From Hutsoniella sourekii ATCC 700629 (GTDB taxonomy: Bacteria > Bacillota > Bacilli > Lactobacillales > Aerococcaceae), in NCBI RefSeq assembly GCF_000518205.1, contig NZ_JADD01000004.1, forward strand, positions 62,001-126,000: 64,000 bases of DNA. The letters run 5' to 3'. The notes under the pieces are model-generated. The model saw only the letters and a list, made by a program, of their open reading frames with translations. It was not told the origin of the DNA and searched no databases. Numbering within the stretch: the first letter of the stretch is position 1; every line of letters begins with the position of its first letter. The position numbers and the translations under genes are program-made. Shown here in pieces: positions 1 to 6,923 of the stretch.

Positions 1-462
1 GATTCATCCATCCAAGCACCCGGTTCACCTTGGACTAGTGAGACCTTAGCCAGTCAAGTAGAGGCCGGACAAATTCTAAAGGCTGAGACCCTTGAAGAAC
101 TTGCTGATCTGATCAAGGTTCCTCACGTTACCTTGAAGAATACTATCGATCAATGGAACAGCCAGGCCAAGCAAGGACAAGATCTGGCTTACGGCCGAAT
201 TCAAGGGGTGGAACCATTGGAAGCACCTTTCTATGCCCGGGCTAACAGCGCCACTAACCTAGGCTCTCTAGGAGGCTTAAAGATTAATACGGACTCTCAA
301 GTTCTCACCCAGACTGGTCAGGTCATTCCAGGTCTTTACGCTGCAGGACTAGCTGCTGGAGGCTGGATCGGATCTTACTATCCAGGAAGTGGAACAGCTA
401 TTGCTGGCATTATTCACCAAGGACGTAAGGCCGGCCAAAAGTTAGGACAAACCACTAACTAA
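1..462 (+). CDS. FAD-dependent fumarate reductase-like flavoprotein, C-terminal part
   Basis: The frame is open from the first base, so the N-terminal part lies outside the window. The visible 153 residues look like the end of the FAD_binding_2 family (fumarate reductase / flavocytochrome c type). They include a GGLKINT-like segment, then PGLYAAG, then a glycine-rich GSGTAIAGII segment that in this family closes the FAD site. No transmembrane segment is seen in this part. Substrate cannot be told; fumarate or a related 2-enoate acceptor is usual. A terminator follows directly, so it ends its transcription unit. Confidence 0.8.
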   Translation, partial: DSSIQAPGSPWTSETLASQVEAGQILKAETLEELADLIKVPHVTLKNTIDQWNSQAKQGQDLAYGRIQGVEPLEAPFYARANSATNLGSLGGLKINTDSQVLTQTGQVIPGLYAAGLAAGGWIGSYYPGSGTAIAGIIHQGRKAGQKLGQTTN

Positions 463-471
463 ATTGATCTC

Positions 472-501
472 AAGGACATCAGGTCTCTGGTGTCCTTTTT
501 A
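472..501 (+). terminator. Rho-independent terminator of the flavoprotein gene
   Basis: An 11-bp stem (AAGGACATCAG with CTGGTGTCCTT, one G-T pair) and a 4-base loop are followed by a run of T. It begins ten bases after the stop codon. Confidence 0.85.
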
Positions 502-506
502 TTTTC

Positions 507-538
507 TTGTTCAAGAAGTAGAAAGCCCATGATATAAT
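507..538 (+). promoter_or_regulatory. Promoter of the FUSC-family gene
   Basis: A perfect TATAAT lies at 533-538. The -35 region is weak (TTGTTC at 507-512 is 20 bases upstream). A strong ribosome site (GAGGGAGG, about 550-557) follows before the ATG at 564. Confidence 0.45.
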
Positions 539-563
539 AAATAAACAAAGAGGGAGGGATACT

Positions 564-1529
564 ATGCCAATTTGGCAACGAACCATTAAATTAGTGCTTG
601 TGACTGTGATTGCGATCCTGATCGCTCAAAGTCTGCAACTTCAAAATACTAGTGCTGCTGGCGTCATCGGTATCTTAACCATCCTAGATAGCCGTCAGGA
701 AACCTTATCTAAGGCCGGTGCCTACTTTGTCGCTACTTTTCTAGCCTTTGCTATTGCCGGATTAAGCTTCAACTTGATCGGCTTTAACGTCTGGGCCTTA
801 GGCGCTTACTTGTGTCTATTTGTACCCCTAGCTTATCTGACACACTCCCAATCAGTAATCGCTCCGGTCACTGTCCTTGTCACCCATTTCCTGTCTGCTG
901 GAACTTGGAATTGGCAGTGGCAAGTGAATGGCTTCTTGTTAATGGTCATCGGCGTTGGGGTTGCTCTGATTCTCAATCTCTGGATGCCTTCCCACCAACA
1001 ACCCCTTGAACAAGCCAGACTGGCTATTGAATCGCAAATGCGCAAAATCCTAGCCATGATGGCCCACTTCTTGAACCAACAAGACACCCAGATCACTGAG
1101 CAAATCAAGCCCGAATTAACCAAATTAGGCGACTTATTAAGTGATTTTGAATCCATTAGCCTCTTAGACTACAGTAATCAGGTCTTTAATAAGCAAGCAT
1201 ACTACTTGGAATATACGAGGATGCGTCAAGAGCAATACCAACTCTTGACCCAAATGGCCCAAGCCCTTCCCCACATCCACTTGAATATCAAGCACAACCG
1301 CACCCTATCAGCTATCTTTGTTCAAACATCGGCAGAATTAGATGCCTCCAACACTGGCAGTCAGCTCCTTGAAAATATTGCCAAGCTCTTTGATATCTTC
1401 CGTCAAAGTCAGTTGCCAACCAATCGGCAAGAATTTGAGACCAGAGCCGTACTCTACCAGCTCTTATTAACTTTTGAGCGCTTTCTTGAAGTTAAATATG
1501 ACTTCTACCGCGAATTTGGCCATAAATAA
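564..1529 (+). CDS. Aromatic acid exporter / FUSC family membrane protein
   Basis: 321 residues. The first 145 or so hold about four to five hydrophobic segments with the pattern of the bacterial ArAE/FUSC family (pfam ArAE_1, DUF939), starting with a QSLQLQNTSAAGVIGIL-like stretch. The rest is a soluble, helical cytoplasmic domain. Family members are proposed efflux or envelope proteins; the substrate here is not known. It is a single-gene unit between its own promoter and a strong bidirectional terminator. The start is set by a ribosome site seven or so bases upstream. Confidence 0.75.
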   Translation: MPIWQRTIKLVLVTVIAILIAQSLQLQNTSAAGVIGILTILDSRQETLSKAGAYFVATFLAFAIAGLSFNLIGFNVWALGAYLCLFVPLAYLTHSQSVIAPVTVLVTHFLSAGTWNWQWQVNGFLLMVIGVGVALILNLWMPSHQQPLEQARLAIESQMRKILAMMAHFLNQQDTQITEQIKPELTKLGDLLSDFESISLLDYSNQVFNKQAYYLEYTRMRQEQYQLLTQMAQALPHIHLNIKHNRTLSAIFVQTSAELDASNTGSQLLENIAKLFDIFRQSQLPTNRQEFETRAVLYQLLLTFERFLEVKYDFYREFGHK

Positions 1530-1536
1530 AACATAA

Positions 1537-1584
1537 AAATCTCCTTGATGAAGCCTGGTAAAACCCACTTCATCAAGGAGATTT
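1537..1584. terminator. Bidirectional terminator between convergent genes
   Basis: A 17-bp perfect stem (1537-1553 with 1568-1584) begins with AAA and ends with TTT, so it can end transcription from either side. It separates the FUSC gene (plus) from the DUF2628-like gene (minus). Confidence 0.85.
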
Positions 1585-1633
1585 AACTCTGTCCGATTAG
1601 CAAAATCGCAATTATCTAATCGGATAAATTATG

Positions 1634-1954
1634 TTAAGCAATATATTCTTCCAAGGCCCAATTAGCTTCCGGAGTGACCCCGCGGTAACCGTCTTTGTAG
1701 AGATCCTTGGCATAGAGCCGATTGTAATAGAGTGCCCACAAGATATTAGCTAGATTCCCAAGCAGACGACTAGCGCCATCATCGTAGAATCCATGACTAA
1801 TCTCACCCAAGATAATATTAATAATAATCATTAAAAAGAACCATTTCCAATCTCTTCTAAAGAGCGGCACCCAAAAGCCAAAAAACAAAGTAGTCCAAGA
1901 AATACCCAATTTGATGGATTTCATATTTCCCATCGCATCTGCAACTGTAATCAT
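1634..1954 (-). CDS. Small DUF2628-like membrane protein
   Basis: 106 residues. A central segment WVPLFRRDWKWFF followed by a hydrophobic helix, and a YNRLYAKDLYKDGY motif near the end, resemble the DUF2628 family of small membrane proteins found beside other membrane genes. One or two membrane helices are likely. It lies 18 bases downstream of ansA on the same strand and is probably cotranscribed with it. AGGAGG sits just before the ATG. No function is known. Confidence 0.65.
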   Translation of the reverse strand: MITVADAMGNMKSIKLGISWTTLFFGFWVPLFRRDWKWFFLMIIINIILGEISHGFYDDGASRLLGNLANILWALYYNRLYAKDLYKDGYRGVTPEANWALEEYIA

Positions 1955-1972
1955 AAATTTCCTCCTTGCCTT

Positions 1973-2968
1973 TTAAGACCGGTAGTGGTCCTTTTCAAAC
2001 TCTTCTCGAATTTGCTCATAACTTAATTGATTCGATAATAAGACCATTAACTTAAGTCGTAATTTATCAGCAGATAAGTCCTCACCCAGGATCACGCCTA
2101 ATTGTCTAAGGTGACTCTCAGAACCGTAATAGCCATAGGTACTCTCAAACAATCGACCATGTCCAACCCGCGAACCTATCACTAGTACAATACCAGCTTC
2201 CAGAGCCGCTTCCACTCCTTCGACCATCCTTTCAGTCACATGGCCCGCTCCAACCCCTTCAATAATTATACCTGAGACCTGGTCTTGGATGGCATGGTAG
2301 AAGGGTCTAGCATCCTGTCCTTGGTAAGTCGGAATAATACAAACATCCTGCTTAGCAAAATCCTTCCCCACATGATAGTGGTCTCTAAGTAATGGCTTTC
2401 TCTGGATAATGACCCGATTATTAGAGACCGTTCCAATCGGACCAAATTCAGGTGCCTTAAAGGTATCTACCCTAGATGTATGTGTCTTAACCGCTTCTCG
2501 TCCGGGGATAATATCTGAAGCAAAGACAACAAGAACTCCTAATCCTTTGGCGGCCGGACTGGCTGCTACTAGCACTGAATCAATAATATTGGCTGCGACG
2601 TCTGACGATGGGAGTGAAGAATTACGCTGGGCACCTGTAACTACCACCGGAATGTCTAGATCCATCGTGATATCCAACAAATAAGCCGTTTCTTGTAAGG
2701 TATCTGTCCCGTGAGTGATCACAGCCCCATCAATTCCATGCACCCGGTAAGCTTCTTCGATTAATTCCTTTATTTCAATCACATTCACCGGTAAAACATG
2801 CGGACTGGCAATATTCTTGTAGTCAATCTCGAGAAACTCAATTTCCTGGTCATGCAGATTAGCTTTCGCTAATAGATCTTTGCTGGTTAATTGATTGGTA
2901 GCAAGTCCACTCGCCTCTTCTTGCATGGCAATGGTACCACCCGTCGATAAAAAAGCTATTTTCTTCAT
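1973..2968 (-). CDS. ansA: L-asparaginase, type I
   Basis: 331 residues, usual family length. It hydrolyses L-asparagine to aspartate and ammonia. The N-terminal STGGTIAM (residues 8-15) holds catalytic Thr12. HGTDTLQET (86-94) holds the second catalytic Thr and Asp. There is no signal peptide, which fits the cytoplasmic type I enzyme. The upstream ribosome site is weak (GAAAGAGTGGG). It is the first gene of a two-gene minus-strand unit; before the element inserted, its upstream neighbour was ssrA. Confidence 0.92.
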   Translation of the reverse strand: MKKIAFLSTGGTIAMQEEASGLATNQLTSKDLLAKANLHDQEIEFLEIDYKNIASPHVLPVNVIEIKELIEEAYRVHGIDGAVITHGTDTLQETAYLLDITMDLDIPVVVTGAQRNSSLPSSDVAANIIDSVLVAASPAAKGLGVLVVFASDIIPGREAVKTHTSRVDTFKAPEFGPIGTVSNNRVIIQRKPLLRDHYHVGKDFAKQDVCIIPTYQGQDARPFYHAIQDQVSGIIIEGVGAGHVTERMVEGVEAALEAGIVLVIGSRVGHGRLFESTYGYYGSESHLRQLGVILGEDLSADKLRLKLMVLLSNQLSYEQIREEFEKDHYRS

Positions 2969-3045
2969 AATCCCACTCTTTCAAACTAATAATTATCTTC
3001 TCCCATTGTATATAATTTCTGCTAATAAATCGACCCAAAAGAAAA

Positions 3046-3086
3046 AGCTAGCCACAAAGGGCTAGCTCAAAAGGATAGTATCCTTT
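3046..3086 (-). terminator. Tandem hairpins upstream of ansA
   Basis: Read on the minus strand, a palindrome AAAGGATA-C-TATCCTTT (3070-3086) is followed by an 8-bp stem AGCTAGCC/GGCTAGCT (3046-3067) and a T run. The second hairpin is a good terminator for leftward transcripts. No gene is visible in the about 145 bases before it, so what it terminates is unclear. It may back up the ssrA terminator or end a small RNA. The remainder of 2969-3230 shows no supported gene. Confidence 0.55.
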
Positions 3087-3232
3087 GCATAATCTACCAA
3101 TAATATAACATGATATTGAGCTTAAAACTTGGGACTAAAGTCTGAAATTAAGTAATTAATTAATATGTTTTGGACAATCAACTAGTATGTCAGATTGGTA
3201 TCATCAGCGAATAATGGGTCGCGTCATAAGAA

Positions 3233-3264
3233 AAAGCTCCCTATCAAACATGATAAGGAGCTTT
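3233..3264 (-). terminator. Original ssrA terminator, now displaced by the element
   Basis: AAAGCTCC/GGAGCTTT plus an inner TATCA/TGATA stem is followed on the minus strand by TTTTTC. It lies 11 bases beyond the left copy of the attachment repeat. Before integration it would have stood just after the 3' end of ssrA, reading leftward; it is now 13.7 kb away from that gene. Confidence 0.75.
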
Positions 3265-3275
3265 GTTTAATTACT

Positions 3276-3291
3276 ATATGGAGATGAGGGG
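3276..3291. repeat. Left attachment repeat
   Basis: ATATGGAGATGAGGGG is identical to 16991-17006, where it forms the 3' end of ssrA. The flanking bases differ on both sides. This is the crossover core between element and chromosome. Confidence 0.9.
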
Positions 3292-3330
3292 TCTCCAATA
3301 TTAAGCTTAACAAAGCCATTTGAGAGACCA

Positions 3331-3352
3331 TGGCTACCAAATTGGCTACCAA
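3331..3352 (+). repeat. Left arm-type integrase site candidates
   Basis: Two copies of TGGCTACCAA at 3331 and 3343, 12 bases apart, lie 40 bases inside the left attachment repeat. The same motif recurs three times at the right end (16854-16896). This is the layout of arm sites bound by the N-terminal domain of tyrosine integrases. Confidence 0.65.
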
Positions 3353-3356
3353 GTTA

Positions 3357-3381
3357 TTCCCACACACTCCTATGCTGGTTG
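3357..3381. repeat. 25-bp inverted repeat, left copy
   Basis: All 25 bases, beginning TTCCCACACACT and ending CTGGTTG, are the exact reverse complement of 15624-15648. It sits five bases inside the left arm sites and just after the head-closure gene. Function unknown. Confidence 0.85.
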
Positions 3382-3400
3382 ATAATTAGATTATGGAGAT

Positions 3401-3772
3401 TCATTTCACGTCATGATGACGTTCAGCAAGGATCAATAAGTCTTGTTTTCTATCCTCGAACAAATCGATCGCTTTAATATCGTACATAACTCCATTATAT
3501 CTAATTCTCATATTAACATCTACATCATCTCTATAGTTGATAACAAACATGTGGGTAGTAAGATAATTCATACTCCCTGAGATCACACTCTCCGTTGCTG
3601 TCATTTGTCGGTAGTAAGCCCAAAGGTTAGAAGCTTTTCTTTTCCACGTTCCCTTCATCTGACCTGATTTGATATCGATAGTATTAACCTTCTCAAACAG
3701 GTCAATTTTCTTCTCTTTGATGGCATGCCTTGGTCTATTTACACTAAATAATCTATCGTTGATTCTTACCAT
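3401..3772 (-). CDS. Phage head closure / head-tail joining protein
   Basis: 123 residues, mostly beta-strand in character, with a VRINDRLFS start and a late YNGVMYDIKAIDLFEDRKQDLLILAE stretch typical of the HK97 gp7 / SPP1 gp16 head-tail adaptor family. It would cap the connector and give the surface on which a tail docks. AAGGAGGAG stands before the ATG. It is the last gene of the head module and is followed by the element end. No tail gene comes after it, so docking of a foreign tail is implied. Confidence 0.7.
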   Translation of the reverse strand: MVRINDRLFSVNRPRHAIKEKKIDLFEKVNTIDIKSGQMKGTWKRKASNLWAYYRQMTATESVISGSMNYLTTHMFVINYRDDVDVNMRIRYNGVMYDIKAIDLFEDRKQDLLILAERHHDVK

Positions 3773-3786
3773 GAAACTCCTCCTTT

Positions 3787-5451
3787 TTATAATTTATTAC
3801 TAGGCTGAACATTCCTGAATTCGTTGTAGTGCTCGTACAGACCAACATATGTATCAAGTAAACTTGCTGTCCCGTCAATTCTTTTAGTTCTACTGATGCC
3901 CTTTTGTGGCATGATATTACCGTTAACATCTGCCTTTACAGTTGTATTTGATAAGCACCATTTTAGTAAGTTGTTATCATTATAATTGATTCTTTTGGCT
4001 TCAAGATCTGCTTCGAGATTTTTCATTGGTGTTGATAGCGTTCGATACCCTTGACGACATTCAATCATGTTAAATCCAGCACTGGTCATTTCATCTGCCC
4101 AATATTGGGAATTCCATGGATCGTAATAAATCCAAGGTATCGTAATACCAAAATTCTTTACAAGACTTATAAACCAATCTGTGACAACTGAATAATTAAT
4201 TTTATTTCCTTCGACTAACTTTAGTAGCCCTTGATCAGCCCATGTTTTCAGCAGTTGCCTTTCTTCTTGACTACGGTTCTCTAAGCTAGCTTCAGGTAGC
4301 CAATACATTTGCTGAACGAATCTTTCTTCGGTTAACTTATTCATGGTTAACACTGTAGCACACGTTAAGTCACTTACAGAGGCCAAATCCGCTCCTCCGA
4401 TAGCATAATGTCCCTTCCAATTCTTCAGATCGTTCTTTGATTTGTTTTGGATCATTTCATAAGTTAACCATGTACCACTTACATTCTCTAGGATATTAAA
4501 GTCTTTAATTAACATTCCCCTCAGATAGGTAGGGCTTTTCTTACTTCGTTCCACTTCACCTTCTATATAGTCTAACTTTTTAATCACTCCCAATGCAGGA
4601 TTAGCTTTCATCCAATTTTCTGGATTCTTCCATTCGGAACGATCATCCAATTCATATAATATTGCTAAAAAATTTTCATCATCAATTAACCCATCAGCTA
4701 CATTACATGCATAGTTATAGACCTCGTCAAATATATTTTCTCTGACATCTCCAGCAGTTGTGATCATGAGTAAAAGCGGTTGTTCACGACTGGAAATAGA
4801 TTGCTTCATTACCTCATAGAGATTACGATCCTTATAAGCATGGAATTCATCAAGGACAACTAGATGAGCATTTAATCCATCTAAGGTATCACTATTTTTC
4901 CCTAATGCCTCGAACTTACTGAAGCTTGTAGGTACATAGAGATCAGATTTTCGTTTCTTTATGATTTCAGACATAAGCTCATTTTGTTGAACCATAGCGT
5001 GTGCTTCATTAAAAATTATTTTTGCTTGGTCTTTCTTTGTAGCAACTGAATACACCTCAGCACCTGATTCTCCGTCAGCAATGAGCATATATAAGGCTAT
5101 TGCACTCGCTAAGGTGCTTTTTCCATTCTTACGGGCTACTAAGAAGAATGTTTCACGGTACTGTCTTAGTCCTGTGTCTTTATGAACAAAACCAAAAATA
5201 GCACTTATATATGCTTTTTGGAAGAGCATTAAATCAATAGGATGTCCGCCCCACTTCCCCTTGCTGTGTCTGCAAAATCGTTCAATAAATTCTATTGCAT
5301 GATTGGCTCTAGTTAAGTTAAATCTGTAATCATCATCAGTAGAATTTTGAATTCTTTCTGCAAGTGATTTGTACACCTTGCTGACTCTCTTTGAGGTGAC
5401 TATTTCACCTGAATCGATGGCTTCTACGTACTCTAGTATGTAGTTGATGAT
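3787..5451 (-). CDS. terL: Phage terminase large subunit
   Basis: This is the DNA-packaging motor, an ATPase plus nuclease of the Terminase_1 family. Counted from the GTG at 5376 (529 residues), Walker A is ARKNGKST (81-88) and Walker B is VVLDEF (173-178). The first canonical start is that GTG. However, the frame is open upstream to 5457 and encodes a plausible family N-terminus ending SGEIVTSKRVSKVYK, preceded by GAGGTG seven bases before an ATC codon at 5451. I therefore place the start at the ATC, overlapping terS. If that is wrong the gene is 3787-5376. Confidence 0.85.
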   Translation of the reverse strand: MINYILEYVEAIDSGEIVTSKRVSKVYKSLAERIQNSTDDDYRFNLTRANHAIEFIERFCRHSKGKWGGHPIDLMLFQKAYISAIFGFVHKDTGLRQYRETFFLVARKNGKSTLASAIALYMLIADGESGAEVYSVATKKDQAKIIFNEAHAMVQQNELMSEIIKKRKSDLYVPTSFSKFEALGKNSDTLDGLNAHLVVLDEFHAYKDRNLYEVMKQSISSREQPLLLMITTAGDVRENIFDEVYNYACNVADGLIDDENFLAILYELDDRSEWKNPENWMKANPALGVIKKLDYIEGEVERSKKSPTYLRGMLIKDFNILENVSGTWLTYEMIQNKSKNDLKNWKGHYAIGGADLASVSDLTCATVLTMNKLTEERFVQQMYWLPEASLENRSQEERQLLKTWADQGLLKLVEGNKINYSVVTDWFISLVKNFGITIPWIYYDPWNSQYWADEMTSAGFNMIECRQGYRTLSTPMKNLEADLEAKRINYNDNNLLKWCLSNTTVKADVNGNIMPQKGISRTKRIDGTASLLDTYVGLYEHYNEFRNVQPSNKL

Positions 5452-5786
5452 AGGACTTCACCTCTTTCGATGAAAGATTGTAATTCATTTGTCGGCTCTA
5501 CTTCGTTAGCAGTGAGTAGATTATCTAGATCTTTCAACATGGATTTGTAAATTTTAATTAAATCTTGATAAGTTTTTTGTTCGGGTGTCTGTCTGCTATT
5601 TGTTTGCTGACCGTTTTCGTAAATACTCACCAAACCTGCTTGTTCAATGAGCTGACGTGATTCATTCAAAAGATTTTTAATATAATCACATTCCTTAACC
5701 AATTCATCAGCAATGATTCTCTTAGTAGATGGTAGACTATCAATTGTTTTGGATAGTGCCTCAGCGAGGCTTTTTTCTTTAGTCAA
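5433..5786 (-). CDS. terS: Phage terminase small subunit, P27 family
   Basis: 117 residues, helical, with the features of P27-type small terminases: a paired-helix N-terminus, then QTPEQKTYQDLIKIYKSMLKDLDNLL near residues 66-91. It recognises the packaging site and loads TerL. It starts with TTG after a strong AGAGGGGG ribosome site. It lies between HNH and terL, the usual packaging cluster. An own terS/terL pair means the element can choose its own DNA for packaging. Confidence 0.75.
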   Translation of the reverse strand: MTKEKSLAEALSKTIDSLPSTKRIIADELVKECDYIKNLLNESRQLIEQAGLVSIYENGQQTNSRQTPEQKTYQDLIKIYKSMLKDLDNLLTANEVEPTNELQSFIERGEVLSSTTY

Positions 5787-5861
5787 TTTTTGACCCCCTC
5801 TCTATTTTTTATTTCTTTTAGAGGTGTTGGTTTCTGGGCATGCGGTCTTGGAGTAAAATTC

Positions 5862-5892
5862 ATATGCCCCCTGTGACGGGGGTTAGCATATA
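5862..5892. other. GC-rich palindrome between HNH and terS, possible cos or packaging site
   Basis: ATATGC and GCATAT flank a CCCCC/GGGGG stem with a short loop. It is strikingly GC-rich in an AT-rich element and lies in the 114-base gap between HNH and terS. Cos sites of HNH-carrying phages lie near this cluster. This is an inference from position and structure only. Confidence 0.35.
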
Positions 5893-5900
5893 ATTATCCA

Positions 5901-6311
5901 TTAACCTAACTGAAATGAGCTCTTAGAGCTTGTTACAACTTCTAAATTTTCTTGATTTGATGAAATAAGATAATTTTGTTCTTGTAATTGCTTGAGTATT
6001 TGATGATTGATTTTTCTATCAGTAGTTATCATTTCACCATTTGAATCAAACGAAATCATATTGTCAGTACCAACCTCATCAGTAAGATGGATAAGATTGT
6101 GGCAATAGTGACACACTGTACACAAATTTGATAGACCTAATCTAATCTCATCCTTATCAATATTAACTGGATCCAGCCAAATGATATGATGAACTAGATT
6201 TGCTGGTTCTTTACAAATGGTACACAGATAATGATCACGTTCCAGTACTAGTTTTCTAGTAGTAAGCCACTCCTTACTGTTATAGAACCCTTTAGCAAAA
6301 TCCCTAGCCAT
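5901..6311 (-). CDS. HNH endonuclease of the packaging module
   Basis: 136 residues. A zinc-ribbon pair CTIC (34-37) and CTVC/CHYCH, with LVHHIIWLDP and LSNLCTVCHYCHNLIH, makes a complete HNH fold. Phages with HK97-like heads often carry such a gene next to terS, where it acts with the terminase in cleaving cos DNA. AAGGGAGAGG is the ribosome site. It opens a separate leftward group (HNH, terS, terL, head closure) after a terminator. Confidence 0.85.
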   Translation of the reverse strand: MARDFAKGFYNSKEWLTTRKLVLERDHYLCTICKEPANLVHHIIWLDPVNIDKDEIRLGLSNLCTVCHYCHNLIHLTDEVGTDNMISFDSNGEMITTDRKINHQILKQLQEQNYLISSNQENLEVVTSSKSSFQLG

Positions 6312-6486
6312 GTGTAGAAATCCTCTCCCTTTAATTTTTTAGGTTTACATGGACAATCATCTGTCCACCCCCACGTCTACAATCCAAGCTTATAGTCAGC
6401 AATTCGATGTTGTAATCATTGTCTTGATTGAAATGGTAATGACATATGCATTTGCTAATCATCATTGATTGCATTAGTTATTAAAA

Positions 6487-6520
6487 AACAAGGAATGGTA
6501 CTCTGGTTCCATCCCTTGTT
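6487..6520 (-). terminator. Terminator between capsid and packaging genes
   Basis: A 12-bp stem (one G-T pair) and a 10-base loop are followed on the minus strand by TTTTTTAA. It ends the portal-to-connector unit. The gap 6312-6598 otherwise holds no gene; a short perfect repeat TGGACA-ATCATC-TGTCCA lies near 6353-6370. Confidence 0.75.
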
Positions 6521-6598
6521 CTTATAATTAGATATTCAAGGACGTCCTCACTTCGTTAGTGTTATATGGTTAACTGGTATCCGTACATGAGTTTTTAA

Positions 6599-6910
6599 TC
6601 AACTACCGTATGTAAATGCTTTAGCCTTTAGAGCCTTTAACAATGATTCGATTGTTAGATTTAATCGATACCCGTCATAGGATTCAGGGTTATACCACAA
6701 TTGGAGAAGTAAGCCAGCAGTTTGTTTTGCTAATGGTTCCTTTAATTGATCACTAATACTCATGCCTGTTGTTGTCTCAATATAACTAGGAATTGCTTGT
6801 ATGATGGGAGTTAAGATATTCTCATCGTAAGTATCGAGTCTGAGAATATCCATAGCCTCAGTATCATCTATTAGATTGAAACCATCTTCTATATTATTAT
6901 CTTTAAGCAT
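6599..6910 (-). CDS. Phage head-tail connector protein, gp6-like
   Basis: 103 residues, mostly helical, with TEAMDILRLD near residue 17, YIETTTGMS in the middle and a helical LLLQLWYNPESYDG segment. This pattern is typical of HK97 gp6-like connectors that form a ring below the portal. It follows the capsid gene by 13 bases and is the last gene before a terminator. Confidence 0.75.
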   Translation of the reverse strand: MLKDNNIEDGFNLIDDTEAMDILRLDTYDENILTPIIQAIPSYIETTTGMSISDQLKEPLAKQTAGLLLQLWYNPESYDGYRLNLTIESLLKALKAKAFTYGS

Positions 6911-6923
6911 ATTCCTTCACCCA

